Shown here one piece after another: positions 18,252 to 25,882 of a DNA stretch of 64,000 nt. Numbering within the stretch: position 1 is the stretch's first letter; every line of letters begins with the position of its first letter. This DNA is from JAPORK01 sp026710285. Lineage in GTDB: Bacteria > Pseudomonadota > Gammaproteobacteria > Pseudomonadales > Endozoicomonadaceae. The stretch covers positions 4,960,001 through 5,024,000 of the forward strand of contig OZ241746.1 of NCBI GenBank assembly GCA_965201045.1, given 5' to 3'. A program made the position numbers and the translations under genes. The notes below the pieces were generated by a model. It did no database searches. It was given only the letters and a program-made list of their open reading frames with translations, and was not told the origin of the DNA.

Positions 18252-18614
18252 ATTTTTCTCCTACTGAGATTATTTAATATCTAACTGGTTATCTTTGTTG
18301 TTGCGGTGAAATAAACAAAACAAAATCTGTCTTTAATCCGCTTTAAATAACAGAAAAGTGTTTTATTCTTTTCCTCATAGTACTTCGGAAAATATTGAAA
18401 ATACCTGAACAGAATTACAGACTTATCACGCAATGTATCAGCAAAATTAGACTGCTTTGGTTTCTGATATGCTGTCAGACATTATTCCTTCTGAATTAAT
18501 TACTGCGGTTAGTCAAAGGGAGCTATCTGTGGAGCGGCATTATATATTATTATGATTAAAGACACCCCCATTTATACAGACTACTAATGTGATAAATAAG
18601 ACAGGGAAGCGATA
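18252..18614. other. Divergent intergenic region
   Basis: The first 150 bp are the duplicated upstream region of the small secreted-protein family (minus strand). The rest leads to the plus-strand gene at 18615, which has AGGGAAG 8 bases before its ATG. No RNA gene or strong promoter is evident. Confidence 0.4.
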
Positions 18615-19301
18615 ATGATATCTGTTAACCAAACCAGCTCCTATATGATACCGGGAGTCGTCAATAACACCCTCTCGGCAGCTTCATGGATAAATAAAAC
18701 CATTACTCCTGTATTAAACAATAGTGCTCAGCTAATGACCGCAGCGGGTAAAATAATAGCTCCTTATAAAAACTTTTTATCAGCATGCCAGCCGGTATTA
18801 ACTAGTGCAGGCTGTGAAGCTGCATACAGCTATTATCAGGAAAAACAACTTCTGCATGAAAACCAGAACACACAGACAGACAAACAAAAAAATACCGCTG
18901 ATACGGCAGATAATGAGCGTCTGTCAGCTCAAAGAGAGACATTACAAACATTATACGAACAACCGGTCTGGAGCAGAATGGAAACCAGCACTACATTGCT
19001 CAGCACACTGGCATGGAATGGTGTGTCTGCGCTGATAGCCGGAGCAACAGCTCCTGCTATCATTCCGACTACGGCTTCAGCTATTTTAGTAACAACAGGT
19101 TCAACTTTAGCAACAAGAATGATCAAACGTTCTGTTTATGCCTACAGAATTTCACAGCTGGACAGTGAGATGAAACACTTCAACCAGTCTGAAATCCCAC
19201 AAAAAAAACTAAAAATATCGATAAAAAAAAGTGAAAAAGTCACGTCACTTAAAACAAAAGTCGGAAAAACCAGATACCGTAAACGTCCTGCCCCTTATTA
19301 G
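18615..19301 (+). CDS. Hypothetical protein with hydrophobic centre and Lys-rich tail
   Basis: A protein of 228 residues that I do not recognise. There is no signal peptide at the start. The N-terminal third is Ser/Ala/Thr-rich, then a polar Gln/Asn stretch follows, with a long hydrophobic, Ala/Thr/Ile-rich region at about 135-180 that may form one or two membrane segments. The last 40 residues are strongly basic (KKLKISIKKSEK, GKTRYRKRPAPY). A Shine-Dalgarno sequence (AGGGAAG) supports the start. It stands alone between two divergent or unrelated genes. Such small cytosolic-start, membrane-inserting, basic-tailed proteins are common among candidate effectors, but there is no direct evidence here. 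Confidence 0.6.
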   Translation: MISVNQTSSYMIPGVVNNTLSAASWINKTITPVLNNSAQLMTAAGKIIAPYKNFLSACQPVLTSAGCEAAYSYYQEKQLLHENQNTQTDKQKNTADTADNERLSAQRETLQTLYEQPVWSRMETSTTLLSTLAWNGVSALIAGATAPAIIPTTASAILVTTGSTLATRMIKRSVYAYRISQLDSEMKHFNQSEIPQKKLKISIKKSEKVTSLKTKVGKTRYRKRPAPY

Positions 19302-19314
19302 TAAGCCGGACCAT

Positions 19315-19343
19315 ACAATGAATAAAAATACCTGGGGAGTTAC
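19315..19343. mobile_element. Solo IS66-type terminal repeat
   Basis: ACCTGGGGAGTTAC matches base for base the end of the IS66 relic at 31116-31129, and the preceding bases (CAATGAATAAAAAT) resemble its CCATGATAAGA. No transposase is near. The rest of 19302-19676 shows no gene. Confidence 0.5.
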
Positions 19344-19676
19344 CATTGAGCTTTAATGAATTTCCGGAAAAATTTATGGCTAAGGATCGTACCCATTATT
19401 TCGTGTACGTTTCCTGATAAAGCAGTTGCCAATTATCTGACATTATCACAAAATACATGCTATGCAGTATTCGGATGTTCTGTGTTATGTTTGGCTATAT
19501 TAGAAATTAACGCATAAACACTTCAGCTGCCAGAGATTTGTGGTTTGCTTTTCACCCGCCTGATGTATTTGTCAGACCGGATAGTAATGCCCCTGACCAC
19601 AAGGACTGATATTATTGTCAGCAACAAAACCAGGGTTTAACTTTAAGTATTTTGCACCAACATGGATAAACATATA

Positions 19677-20702
19677 ATGAGAGTATTAGGCATAGAATCT
19701 TCCTGTGATGAAACCGGTGTGGCACTTTATGATGGTCAGCAAGGCTTATTAGCTGATGTGCTGTACAGCCAGTCAGATATGCACAATGAATATGGTGGCG
19801 TTGTGCCTGAGCTTGCTTCCAGGGACCATATTCGCAGAGTATTACCTTTAATAAAGGATGTACTGTCCAAAGCAAAACTGTCTGAAGCATCAATTGATGC
19901 CATTGCCTATACCCGGGGACCAGGTCTTATGGGGGCACTGCTGGTAGGTAGCTGTATTGCAAAAGCTTTGGCATTTGGCTGGAATATTCCACTTATTGGG
20001 GTACACCATATGGAAGGTCACTTGCTGGCACCCATGCTTGAAGACAATCCTCCGGCTTTTCCTTTTGTTGCGCTGCTGGTTTCAGGGGGACATACACAAC
20101 TTATTGAAGTCAGAAATATTGGTGATTATCATCTGCTTGGTGAATCACTTGATGATGCAGCAGGTGAAGCATTTGACAAAGCTGCAAGCATGCTGGGACT
20201 AAGTTATCCCGGAGGACCACAGATTGCTTTGCGTGCAAACAATGGCGATCCGCAACGTTTTACTTTTCCAAGACCCATGACCGATCGTCCGGGACTAGAT
20301 TTTAGTTTTAGCGGACTGAAAACATTTACACTCAATACAGTTAACACTCACAAGCAAAAAAACACCCTGGATGAACAGACAATCAATGATATTGCCAGGG
20401 CATTTGAAGAAGCTGTTGTTGACACTCTGATTATTAAAGCTTCCCGTGCACTTAAACAAACAGGTCTTAAGCGCTTAGTTATTGCAGGTGGTGTCAGTGC
20501 AAACAAACGGCTCAGAGATTCACTAACAAGAAGAATGTCACAACATAATATTGAAGTCTGCTATCCCCGGTTAACATTCTGTACAGATAATGGTGCAATG
20601 ATTGCTTATGCTGGTCATTGTCGTTTAGTGGCCGGACAACGAGATGAGGAGAGCCTACATCCTATGCCGCGCTGGTCACTGGAATCTTTATCTAAAATAT
20701 AA
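19677..20702 (+). CDS. tsaD: tRNA N6-adenosine threonylcarbamoyltransferase TsaD
   Basis: Transfers the threonylcarbamoyl group to A37 of ANN-decoding tRNAs, together with TsaB, TsaE and TsaC. Full-length match to the E. coli protein: VLGIESSCDETGVALYD, YGGVVPELASRDH, HHMEGHLLAPMLEDNPPAFP with the two metal-binding His (about 111 and 115), LLVSGGHTQL, GEAFDKAASMLGL, FPRPMTDRPGLDFSFSGLKT, AGGVSANKRLR and FCTDNGAMIAYAG with the metal-binding Asp. I start at ATG 19677, where the family begins (MRVLGIE) and GGAT lies 8 bases upstream; an in-frame ATG at 19662 adds five residues. Confidence 0.97.
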   Translation: MRVLGIESSCDETGVALYDGQQGLLADVLYSQSDMHNEYGGVVPELASRDHIRRVLPLIKDVLSKAKLSEASIDAIAYTRGPGLMGALLVGSCIAKALAFGWNIPLIGVHHMEGHLLAPMLEDNPPAFPFVALLVSGGHTQLIEVRNIGDYHLLGESLDDAAGEAFDKAASMLGLSYPGGPQIALRANNGDPQRFTFPRPMTDRPGLDFSFSGLKTFTLNTVNTHKQKNTLDEQTINDIARAFEEAVVDTLIIKASRALKQTGLKRLVIAGGVSANKRLRDSLTRRMSQHNIEVCYPRLTFCTDNGAMIAYAGHCRLVAGQRDEESLHPMPRWSLESLSKI

Positions 20703-21205
20703 TTGATGTGGCAATTTGTGCATAAGTATCTGACCGGATATTAAATCACAAATAATAAAAAAAACAATAACTAAGGATGAATCAAGGTCTTACATACAGG
20801 CTTAATTGTCACTCTTTTGCGGTGGTCTTTTTGTATAATAAGAAGGATTACCTGTTATGCTACTCTCAATTTATATGCTCTGCTCCACATGAACATTGTA
20901 AAAAGCATATAAAATTGTTATTCTGTTAACTGATTTACATTACAGATAAATAAACATGGCTGAAATAAAACCTGATTTACTCAGCTTACACAATAATAGA
21001 TATCCGGATCGTTATTGACATGTTCTGCACAGGCACTGCTACCATTAATCAGCTCGCATAAAAACGAACAGACAATGCATGAACAGAAATCTCAATGACC
21101 CTTTATAGGCATATATTATTGTTATGGAGAGATGCCACTAATTTTGAATGCTATACTGTAAATCTACTTATAATCAATCAGTTGTATAAATAATAGGATC
21201 TTTTA
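20703..21205. other. Intergenic region between tsaD and DUF47 gene
   Basis: 500 bp without a supported gene. Near the end, TTGAAT (about 21143) and TATAAT (about 21169) could be a weak promoter for the next gene, with a long spacing of about 19-20. AGGATC before ATG 21206 is its ribosome-binding site. Confidence 0.35.
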
Positions 21206-21886
21206 ATGAGTGTCGGAAATATATTATCTAATGTTTTTGGTCGTTCGCCAGTAAAAAATATAAAAAAACATATTGCTAAATCACACGAATGTGTTAGCTA
21301 TCTGCCAGCTTTTTTTGAAGCTACATTTCTACAGGACTGGCAAAAAGCAGAAGAGCTACAGTTAAAAATAAAAAAACTTGAAGAAGAAGCAGATACGATG
21401 AAACGAGAAATTCGTCTTTCTCTGCCTAACAGTCTTTTTCTGCCAATTCCCCGTGCCGATCTGCTGAAAGTCATCACAGCACAGGATAAGCTTGCTAACG
21501 TGGCTAAAGATATTGCTGGTTTAACTTATGGGCGTAAAATGGTTTTCCCCCAGGAGATAAAACAGTTATTTACATCTTTTGTAAATCGCAGTATTGACAG
21601 TTCTGCTCAGGCTCTCAAAGCAATGAATGAAATAGATAACCTGATTGAAACAGGTTTTCGAGGAACAGAAGTTAACGTTGTAGAAGGAATGATCAACACT
21701 TTAGAAGATATTGAGAGCGAGACTGACTCGCAACAGATAAAAATTCGTAACCTTCTGTTCTCTATTGAAAAAGATCTGCCACCTGTTGACGTTATGTTTC
21801 TTTATAAAATTATTGACAGGGTGGGTGATCTTGCCGATAAAGCACACGCAGTAGGTAGTTACCTTGAGTTAATGTTAGCGCATTGA
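21206..21886 (+). CDS. PhoU-like DUF47 family protein (TIGR00153)
   Basis: A protein of 226 residues, the usual length of the family, all helical and PhoU-like. Typical signatures are the N-terminal NILSNVFGRSPVKNIKKH, then LEEEADTMKREIRLSLPNSL, PIPRADLLKVITAQDKLAN and the C-terminal FLYKIIDRVGDLADKAHAVG. In many proteobacteria the gene lies directly before a low-affinity phosphate transporter gene (pit) and is thought to tune it. Here no pit follows: the next 400 bp are non-coding and then comes zapE. The role in phosphate uptake is therefore family-based inference. AGGA at -8 supports the start. Confidence 0.88.
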   Translation: MSVGNILSNVFGRSPVKNIKKHIAKSHECVSYLPAFFEATFLQDWQKAEELQLKIKKLEEEADTMKREIRLSLPNSLFLPIPRADLLKVITAQDKLANVAKDIAGLTYGRKMVFPQEIKQLFTSFVNRSIDSSAQALKAMNEIDNLIETGFRGTEVNVVEGMINTLEDIESETDSQQIKIRNLLFSIEKDLPPVDVMFLYKIIDRVGDLADKAHAVGSYLELMLAH

Positions 21887-22303
21887 CGGGTAATTTTTTA
21901 ATGACTTACAGCAAAAATTCTAACAATTCTATTTTAGGTTTGCATAATTTTGTTAGCATCTTTTCATAATCTTTTATACAAAATGAAAATAATGAGAAGT
22001 GCTACTGTTTTTTGTTTTTCGAAGCACATAATAGCTACACGACAAGAAACAGTGGCTTTTTCGCTATAATCTGCAAAAAGATTATAAACAGGCACGAATA
22101 TCAAAAAAAATAGCTTGCTGAAGAAGCTACAAAAGTATTTACTACGATCAGCATACGGTTGCAGAAATTTATAGTAAAATAGTTCTGGTAAAAATTTTTA
22201 TTTTATTCTGCCACTTTGTAACAGACAGCAATGGATAATTGCAGATAAAGCAAACTGTAAACATCTTGTTTTGCAGCAATATATCAACCGGAAGAAAAAT
22301 AAT
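21887..22303. other. Intergenic region upstream of zapE
   Basis: About 400 bp, A+T-rich, with no supported gene. CGCTATAATCT (about 22061-22071) could be a -10 box; no good -35 is visible. No trace of the pit gene that often follows DUF47. Confidence 0.35.
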
Positions 22304-23410
22304 ATGGTAACACCCAGAATACTTTACCAGCAAAGCCTGCAAAATCATCAGCTGATATCTGACCCTGTACAGGTAGTTGTTATTGATAAGCTGCAACATT
22401 TATATGATGAACTTTTGCTAAGGCAAAAAAAAAATAATTTTTTTTATCGTCTGTTCAGATACGGTCATAAAGCAGCCAAAGGCGTTTATATTTGGGGAGA
22501 TGTAGGACGAGGAAAGACCTGTCTGGTAGATATGTTTTATAAATGCCTTCCTTTTAAAAATAAAATCCGCCTGCACTATCACCGCTTTATGCAGCAAATT
22601 CATGCAGACCTGAAAAGATTCAAAGGAGAAAAAGATCCACTGTTTTACGTTGCCAAACAATTTGCAAAAAGAACATGCATTATTGTATTAGATGAATTTT
22701 TTGTCAATGACATTGCTGATGCAATGATTCTTAGCCGCCTGCTTATATTTTTGTTTTCACAAGGTATTACACTCGTTACAACGAGTAACATTCATCCGGA
22801 TAATTTGTATCACGATGGATTGCACCGGACCCGCTTTTTACCTGCTATTGACTTAATTAAAGGTAATATGGATGTAGTAAATCTCAACGGTGCAACAGAT
22901 TATCGTTTAAGGACACTGGAGCAAGCTCCTGTTTACTATTTTCCTGTCAATGCGTACACTGTGCAACAGATGGAATATAGTTTTACGCAACTTTCCGGTG
23001 GCAGTCATATCGAAAATTCACCTAATCTGGAGGTGGAAGATCGAATTATTCCTGCTGTTTATCTGACTCACGGTATGGTTTGGTTCCGGTTTAACGCATT
23101 ATGTGATGGACCAAGAAGTCAAAATGATTACATTGCACTTGCCTGCGAATACCACACTGTTTTTCTTGAAGGTGTGTACGTCATGACGGCAGATAATGAA
23201 GATATCATGCGACGATTTATTGCTTTAGTTGATGCATTTTATGACAACAGTGTAAATTTGATTATTGCAGCAGAAGTCCCTGCTGATAAAATTTATCAGG
23301 GAGAAAAACTGCAGTTTGAGTTCAGGCGAACACTGAGCCGTTTAAAAGAGATGCAGTCAACAGAGTATCTTGGAAAAACACACCAGCCCTGTGTAACAGC
23401 TGTCTCTTAG
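22304..23410 (+). CDS. zapE: Cell division ATPase ZapE (AFG1-like)
   Basis: AAA-type ATPase that associates with the FtsZ ring. 368 residues versus 375 in E. coli. Walker A GDVGRGKT (about 65-72), Walker B with LDEFFVNDIADAM (about 128-140), sensor region LVTTSNIHPDNLY, then HRTRFLPAIDLIK, DYRLRTL, the C-terminal SQNDYIAL, RRFIALVDAFYDN and EFRRTLSRLKEMQSTEYL. I start at ATG 22304, with GGAAG 9 bases upstream, rather than at an in-frame TTG 33 bases earlier. It stands alone; downstream is IS debris. Confidence 0.95.
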   Translation: MVTPRILYQQSLQNHQLISDPVQVVVIDKLQHLYDELLLRQKKNNFFYRLFRYGHKAAKGVYIWGDVGRGKTCLVDMFYKCLPFKNKIRLHYHRFMQQIHADLKRFKGEKDPLFYVAKQFAKRTCIIVLDEFFVNDIADAMILSRLLIFLFSQGITLVTTSNIHPDNLYHDGLHRTRFLPAIDLIKGNMDVVNLNGATDYRLRTLEQAPVYYFPVNAYTVQQMEYSFTQLSGGSHIENSPNLEVEDRIIPAVYLTHGMVWFRFNALCDGPRSQNDYIALACEYHTVFLEGVYVMTADNEDIMRRFIALVDAFYDNSVNLIIAAEVPADKIYQGEKLQFEFRRTLSRLKEMQSTEYLGKTHQPCVTAVS

Positions 23411-23467
23411 TCACATTTTCAGACTCTGATTTCCCCCGTGGCAGGCTGATCGCATGTCAAATATATC
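23411..23467. other. Short gap between zapE and IS66 end
   Basis: No feature seen; it joins the end of zapE to the terminal repeat of an IS66 relic. Confidence 0.3.
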
Positions 23468-24337
23468 GTAACTCCCCAAGTACTCTATAATCATAAAAAA
23501 AACAAAAGTGAGCTGAGTTAAGACACCTTCTAAACAAAAGCAACCAAAACAATTTCAAATCTTCTTAAAAATGATAGTTTTAAAAAAATCTACTCATAGT
23601 AAGTCGCTATGCAAAAAAAACAAAAAAAGAAAGTGTAAAGTTATGCCGTTATCCACCAGGTAAAGGCACTGTTTTGCTGAAGATTTTTTGGATACTTTCT
23701 AAAATATTCCAACCCTGTTTTTTAGCAGTTGAGATAAAACTACGCATGCGAATAAATTTTTCAGCTCCCTTTGTTGTCCTAAATCCACCTGATATCTTTT
23801 GTTTACACTTCATCATCCGGATATCTTGTTCTGACTGATTATTAGTAAAAGGAATTTCCGGATCAGTTAAAAAACGTAATACGTCATCACAATAATTTCA
23901 TAACCGAAGCAACAGGTTATGTCCTTTTCTTTTTGGTGCCTTACCACACTTACTTTTTTTGATTAACGGCTTAAGTGATTCATGGTATGCCAAAACTTCT
24001 TTCACAATCTCTGTATAGGAAGCTCTGAGACGTGCTAATTTCAGCCCGATGTTCTGTGACTTCAACCTTAGGTAATGGTATATCAAACACTTTCCTAACA
24101 ACAAAAGCATCGATATCTGTCCGGTTTAAATCATACTTGCACCCGGGACAGCAGGATAAATCATGAAAAATAATATGGTCAGACTTACTAACTTGCCTGA
24201 GGGTATGACCTTATATGTCCTTCCTGACCGCCGCTTTTCTTTCGACCTTTTTTACGTAGTGACTGATTACGAGTAAGTTTTTTTAAACCATCACTTGAGG
24301 GGGACTTAGAACTGTTTTGGTATTTTTGTTCAGGTGA
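23468..24337 (-). pseudogene. IS66-family transposase relic, internally deleted and frameshifted
   Basis: The terminal sequence GTAACTCCCCAAGT (23468) is the end of the element. On the minus strand pieces of one IS66 transposase follow in order but in different frames. They are: an N-terminal NSSKSPSSDGLKKLTRNQ and KKSGGQEGH; a zinc-finger region with SCCPGCKYDL; a jump over most of the DDE domain; YTEIVKEVLAYHESLKPL; and the C-terminal PFTNNQSEQDIRMMKCKQKI to SIQKIFSKTVPLPGG, ending at 23649. The expected central catalytic part is missing. At 24338 the IS3 element cuts the N-terminal part. Clearly non-functional. Confidence 0.8.
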
Positions 24338-24405
24338 TGATGTGGTACCTTGAAACCTACCAACCCAGTTAAGGTATATAATATATCCAAAACTGGAGAG
24401 ATAAA

Positions 24406-24708
24406 ATGACAACAGGTATACGTAAAAAATATTCAAAAGAATTTAAATTAGATGCTGTTTCCCTTGTTATTGATCAGGGTTATTCACGTGAAGAAGCTGC
24501 CCGAAGTTTGGGAATTCGTGCTCCAATGCTTGGTCGTTGGGTACGTGAGTATCAGGCAGATAGTAATGGTCAGGCTTTTCGTGGTAATGGTAAACTTACC
24601 CCGGAGCAGACCGAAATAAGGCAATTAAAAGCAGAAAATAAACGTCTTAAAATGGAGAAAGAAATACTAAAAAAGGCAACAGTCTTCTTCGCCAAAGAAA
24701 CGCAGTAA
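24406..24708 (+). CDS. IS3-family transposase OrfA
   Basis: A 100-residue helix-turn-helix protein (Tnp_1): KYSKEFKLDAVSLVIDQGYS, EEAARSLGIRAPMLGRWVRE, then a leucine-zipper-like LKAENKRLKMEKEILKKA. It binds the terminal repeats and is the N-terminal part of the OrfAB fusion transposase. GGAGAG lies just before the ATG. Confidence 0.92.
   Translation: MTTGIRKKYSKEFKLDAVSLVIDQGYSREEAARSLGIRAPMLGRWVREYQADSNGQAFRGNGKLTPEQTEIRQLKAENKRLKMEKEILKKATVFFAKETQ
24669..24675 (+). promoter_or_regulatory. Programmed -1 frameshift site (A AAA AAG)
   Basis: The heptamer is in the right phase of orfA (codons AAA AAG). The -1 frame from here stays open through VKYEFISQHKQKWPVDLMC into orfB. This is the usual way IS3-family elements make OrfAB. 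Confidence 0.8.
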
Positions 24709-24746
24709 AATATGAATTTATTTCTCAGCATAAGCAAAAATGGCCT

Positions 24747-25580
24747 GTGGATCTCATGTGCAAAATTATGGGGGTGCATCGTAATGGCTATTACCAATAT
24801 GCAAGGAAACAACAGCAAATTGATTCGCATTGTCATTCGGAGCTATTGGATACTATACGGGAAATTGCTAAAAATAGCCGTTATTGTTATGGTAGCAGAC
24901 GGGTGAAGAAGACATTGAATTTAAAAGGGTATGTGATCAGTAGAAAGCGTACTGTGAAGCTAATGAAAGAAGCAGGTGTTCAGGTAAGATATCGGAAAAA
25001 ATATAAAACTACGACAAATAGTAATCATGACAGAGCAGTGTTTGAGAATGTACTGGACAGACAATTTTCTATCAGCGCATCAGATCAGGCTTATGTTTCT
25101 GATATTACTTACATTCCAACACAGGAAGGATGGCTTTATCTTGCAGTAATGATTGATTTGTTTTCCAGAAAAGTTGTTGGCTGGAGTATGAGTTCTCGCA
25201 TGAAAGCGGCATTAATTTGTGATGCTCTAAAAATGGCTCTCTGGCAGCGAAAACCAAAAGCCGGGCTAATTGTGCATTCTGATCGGGGAAACCAATATGC
25301 CAGTGATGCTTATAACTATTTGCTTAAGGCATGGAAATGTACCGGCAGTATGAGTCGCAAAGGTAACTGCTGGGATAATGCAGTAGCAGAAAGTTTTTTT
25401 GGTCGTTTAAAGCAGGAACAGGTGCAATGGTGTCATTATCAAACACGATACGAGGCACAGCAAGATATTCTAAATTACATCACGATGTTTTATAACAGTC
25501 AGCGATTATATTCAACATTGGATTATATGAGTCCAAATGAGTATGAAGAAGTCATGACAAGATTAGAAAATGTTTCTTAA
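24747..25580 (+). CDS. IS3-family transposase OrfB (DDE integrase core)
   Basis: At least 277 residues from a GTG. The real protein is probably the -1 fusion with OrfA, because the family-typical VKYEFI start lies upstream of the GTG in the same frame. HTH_21 region YCYGSRRVKKTLNLKGYVIS, then the rve catalytic core with Asp in VSDITYIPTQEGWLYLA, Asp in IVHSDRGNQYAS and Glu in NAVAESFFGRLKQE. The frame is intact to the end, so the element may be active. Confidence 0.93.
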   Translation: MDLMCKIMGVHRNGYYQYARKQQQIDSHCHSELLDTIREIAKNSRYCYGSRRVKKTLNLKGYVISRKRTVKLMKEAGVQVRYRKKYKTTTNSNHDRAVFENVLDRQFSISASDQAYVSDITYIPTQEGWLYLAVMIDLFSRKVVGWSMSSRMKAALICDALKMALWQRKPKAGLIVHSDRGNQYASDAYNYLLKAWKCTGSMSRKGNCWDNAVAESFFGRLKQEQVQWCHYQTRYEAQQDILNYITMFYNSQRLYSTLDYMSPNEYEEVMTRLENVS

Positions 25581-25611
25581 CTGGGTTGTAATAAAAAGGT
25601 TGACCACATCA

Positions 25612-25882
25612 ACTGGTCTCATGCACATCGGAATAAGAATAATTAGTTTCTCTGGCAACTTCTTTTGATTTTGAGGGCGTCCACTGTTCAGGCTACTCTA
25701 TTTTCTTACACTGCTCAGGACTTATACCTTCTCTGATTATCCATTGCTTTTTAAAATGAGTCTTTATATGCTCAACCGAACCAGTGTTAAGCGTAGGCTG
25801 GGTAACATTTATCGCTTGTTCATTAGTTACGTCAGCTGACCGGACAGAAGGATTCCCGGCAGAGCTGATTGATACACTGGAA
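25612..25882 (-). pseudogene. Decayed fifth repeat of the NLS-repeat protein
   Basis: Just beyond the stop of the repeat protein, another minus-strand frame reads SADVTNEQAINVTQPTLNTG, then IKTHFKKQWIIREGISPEQC, KKIE, a stop codon and EQWTPSKSKEVA. These match, in order, the repeat motifs PVDITNEKVTHGSQLTLKTD, GFINQWIFKEGISSEQLQKI and TNLKVPSIDIV. One shift near the run of seven T (about 25893) separates it from the open gene. The IS3 element truncates it at 25612. The original protein was therefore longer. Confidence 0.7.

Larger units (their letters stand above)
16355..18400 (-). repeat. Tandem triplication of a small secreted-protein gene
   Basis: Three head-to-tail copies share coding sequence and flanks. 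The 3' flank with GTAAACACAAGCTGTGAACA and AAAAAAGTAATGCTATTCCT occurs at about 16363-16405, 16937-16982 and 17711-17757. The 5' flank with CTGAGATTATTTAATATCTA and AACAGAAAAGTGTTTTATTC-like sequence occurs upstream of members 2 and 3. Confidence 0.8.
24338..25611 (+). mobile_element. IS3-family insertion sequence, apparently complete
   Basis: 1274 bp bounded by imperfect inverted repeats of about 36 bp. The left end starts TGATGTGGTACC and the reverse complement of the right end starts TGATGTGGTCAACC; both finish with CAACCCAGTTAAG-like sequence. It contains orfA and orfB with a slippery site between them. No target-site duplication is evident: the left side is IS66 and the right side is a decayed repeat of the neighbouring gene, so the two flanks do not come from one target. 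This suggests recombination after insertion. Confidence 0.85.
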
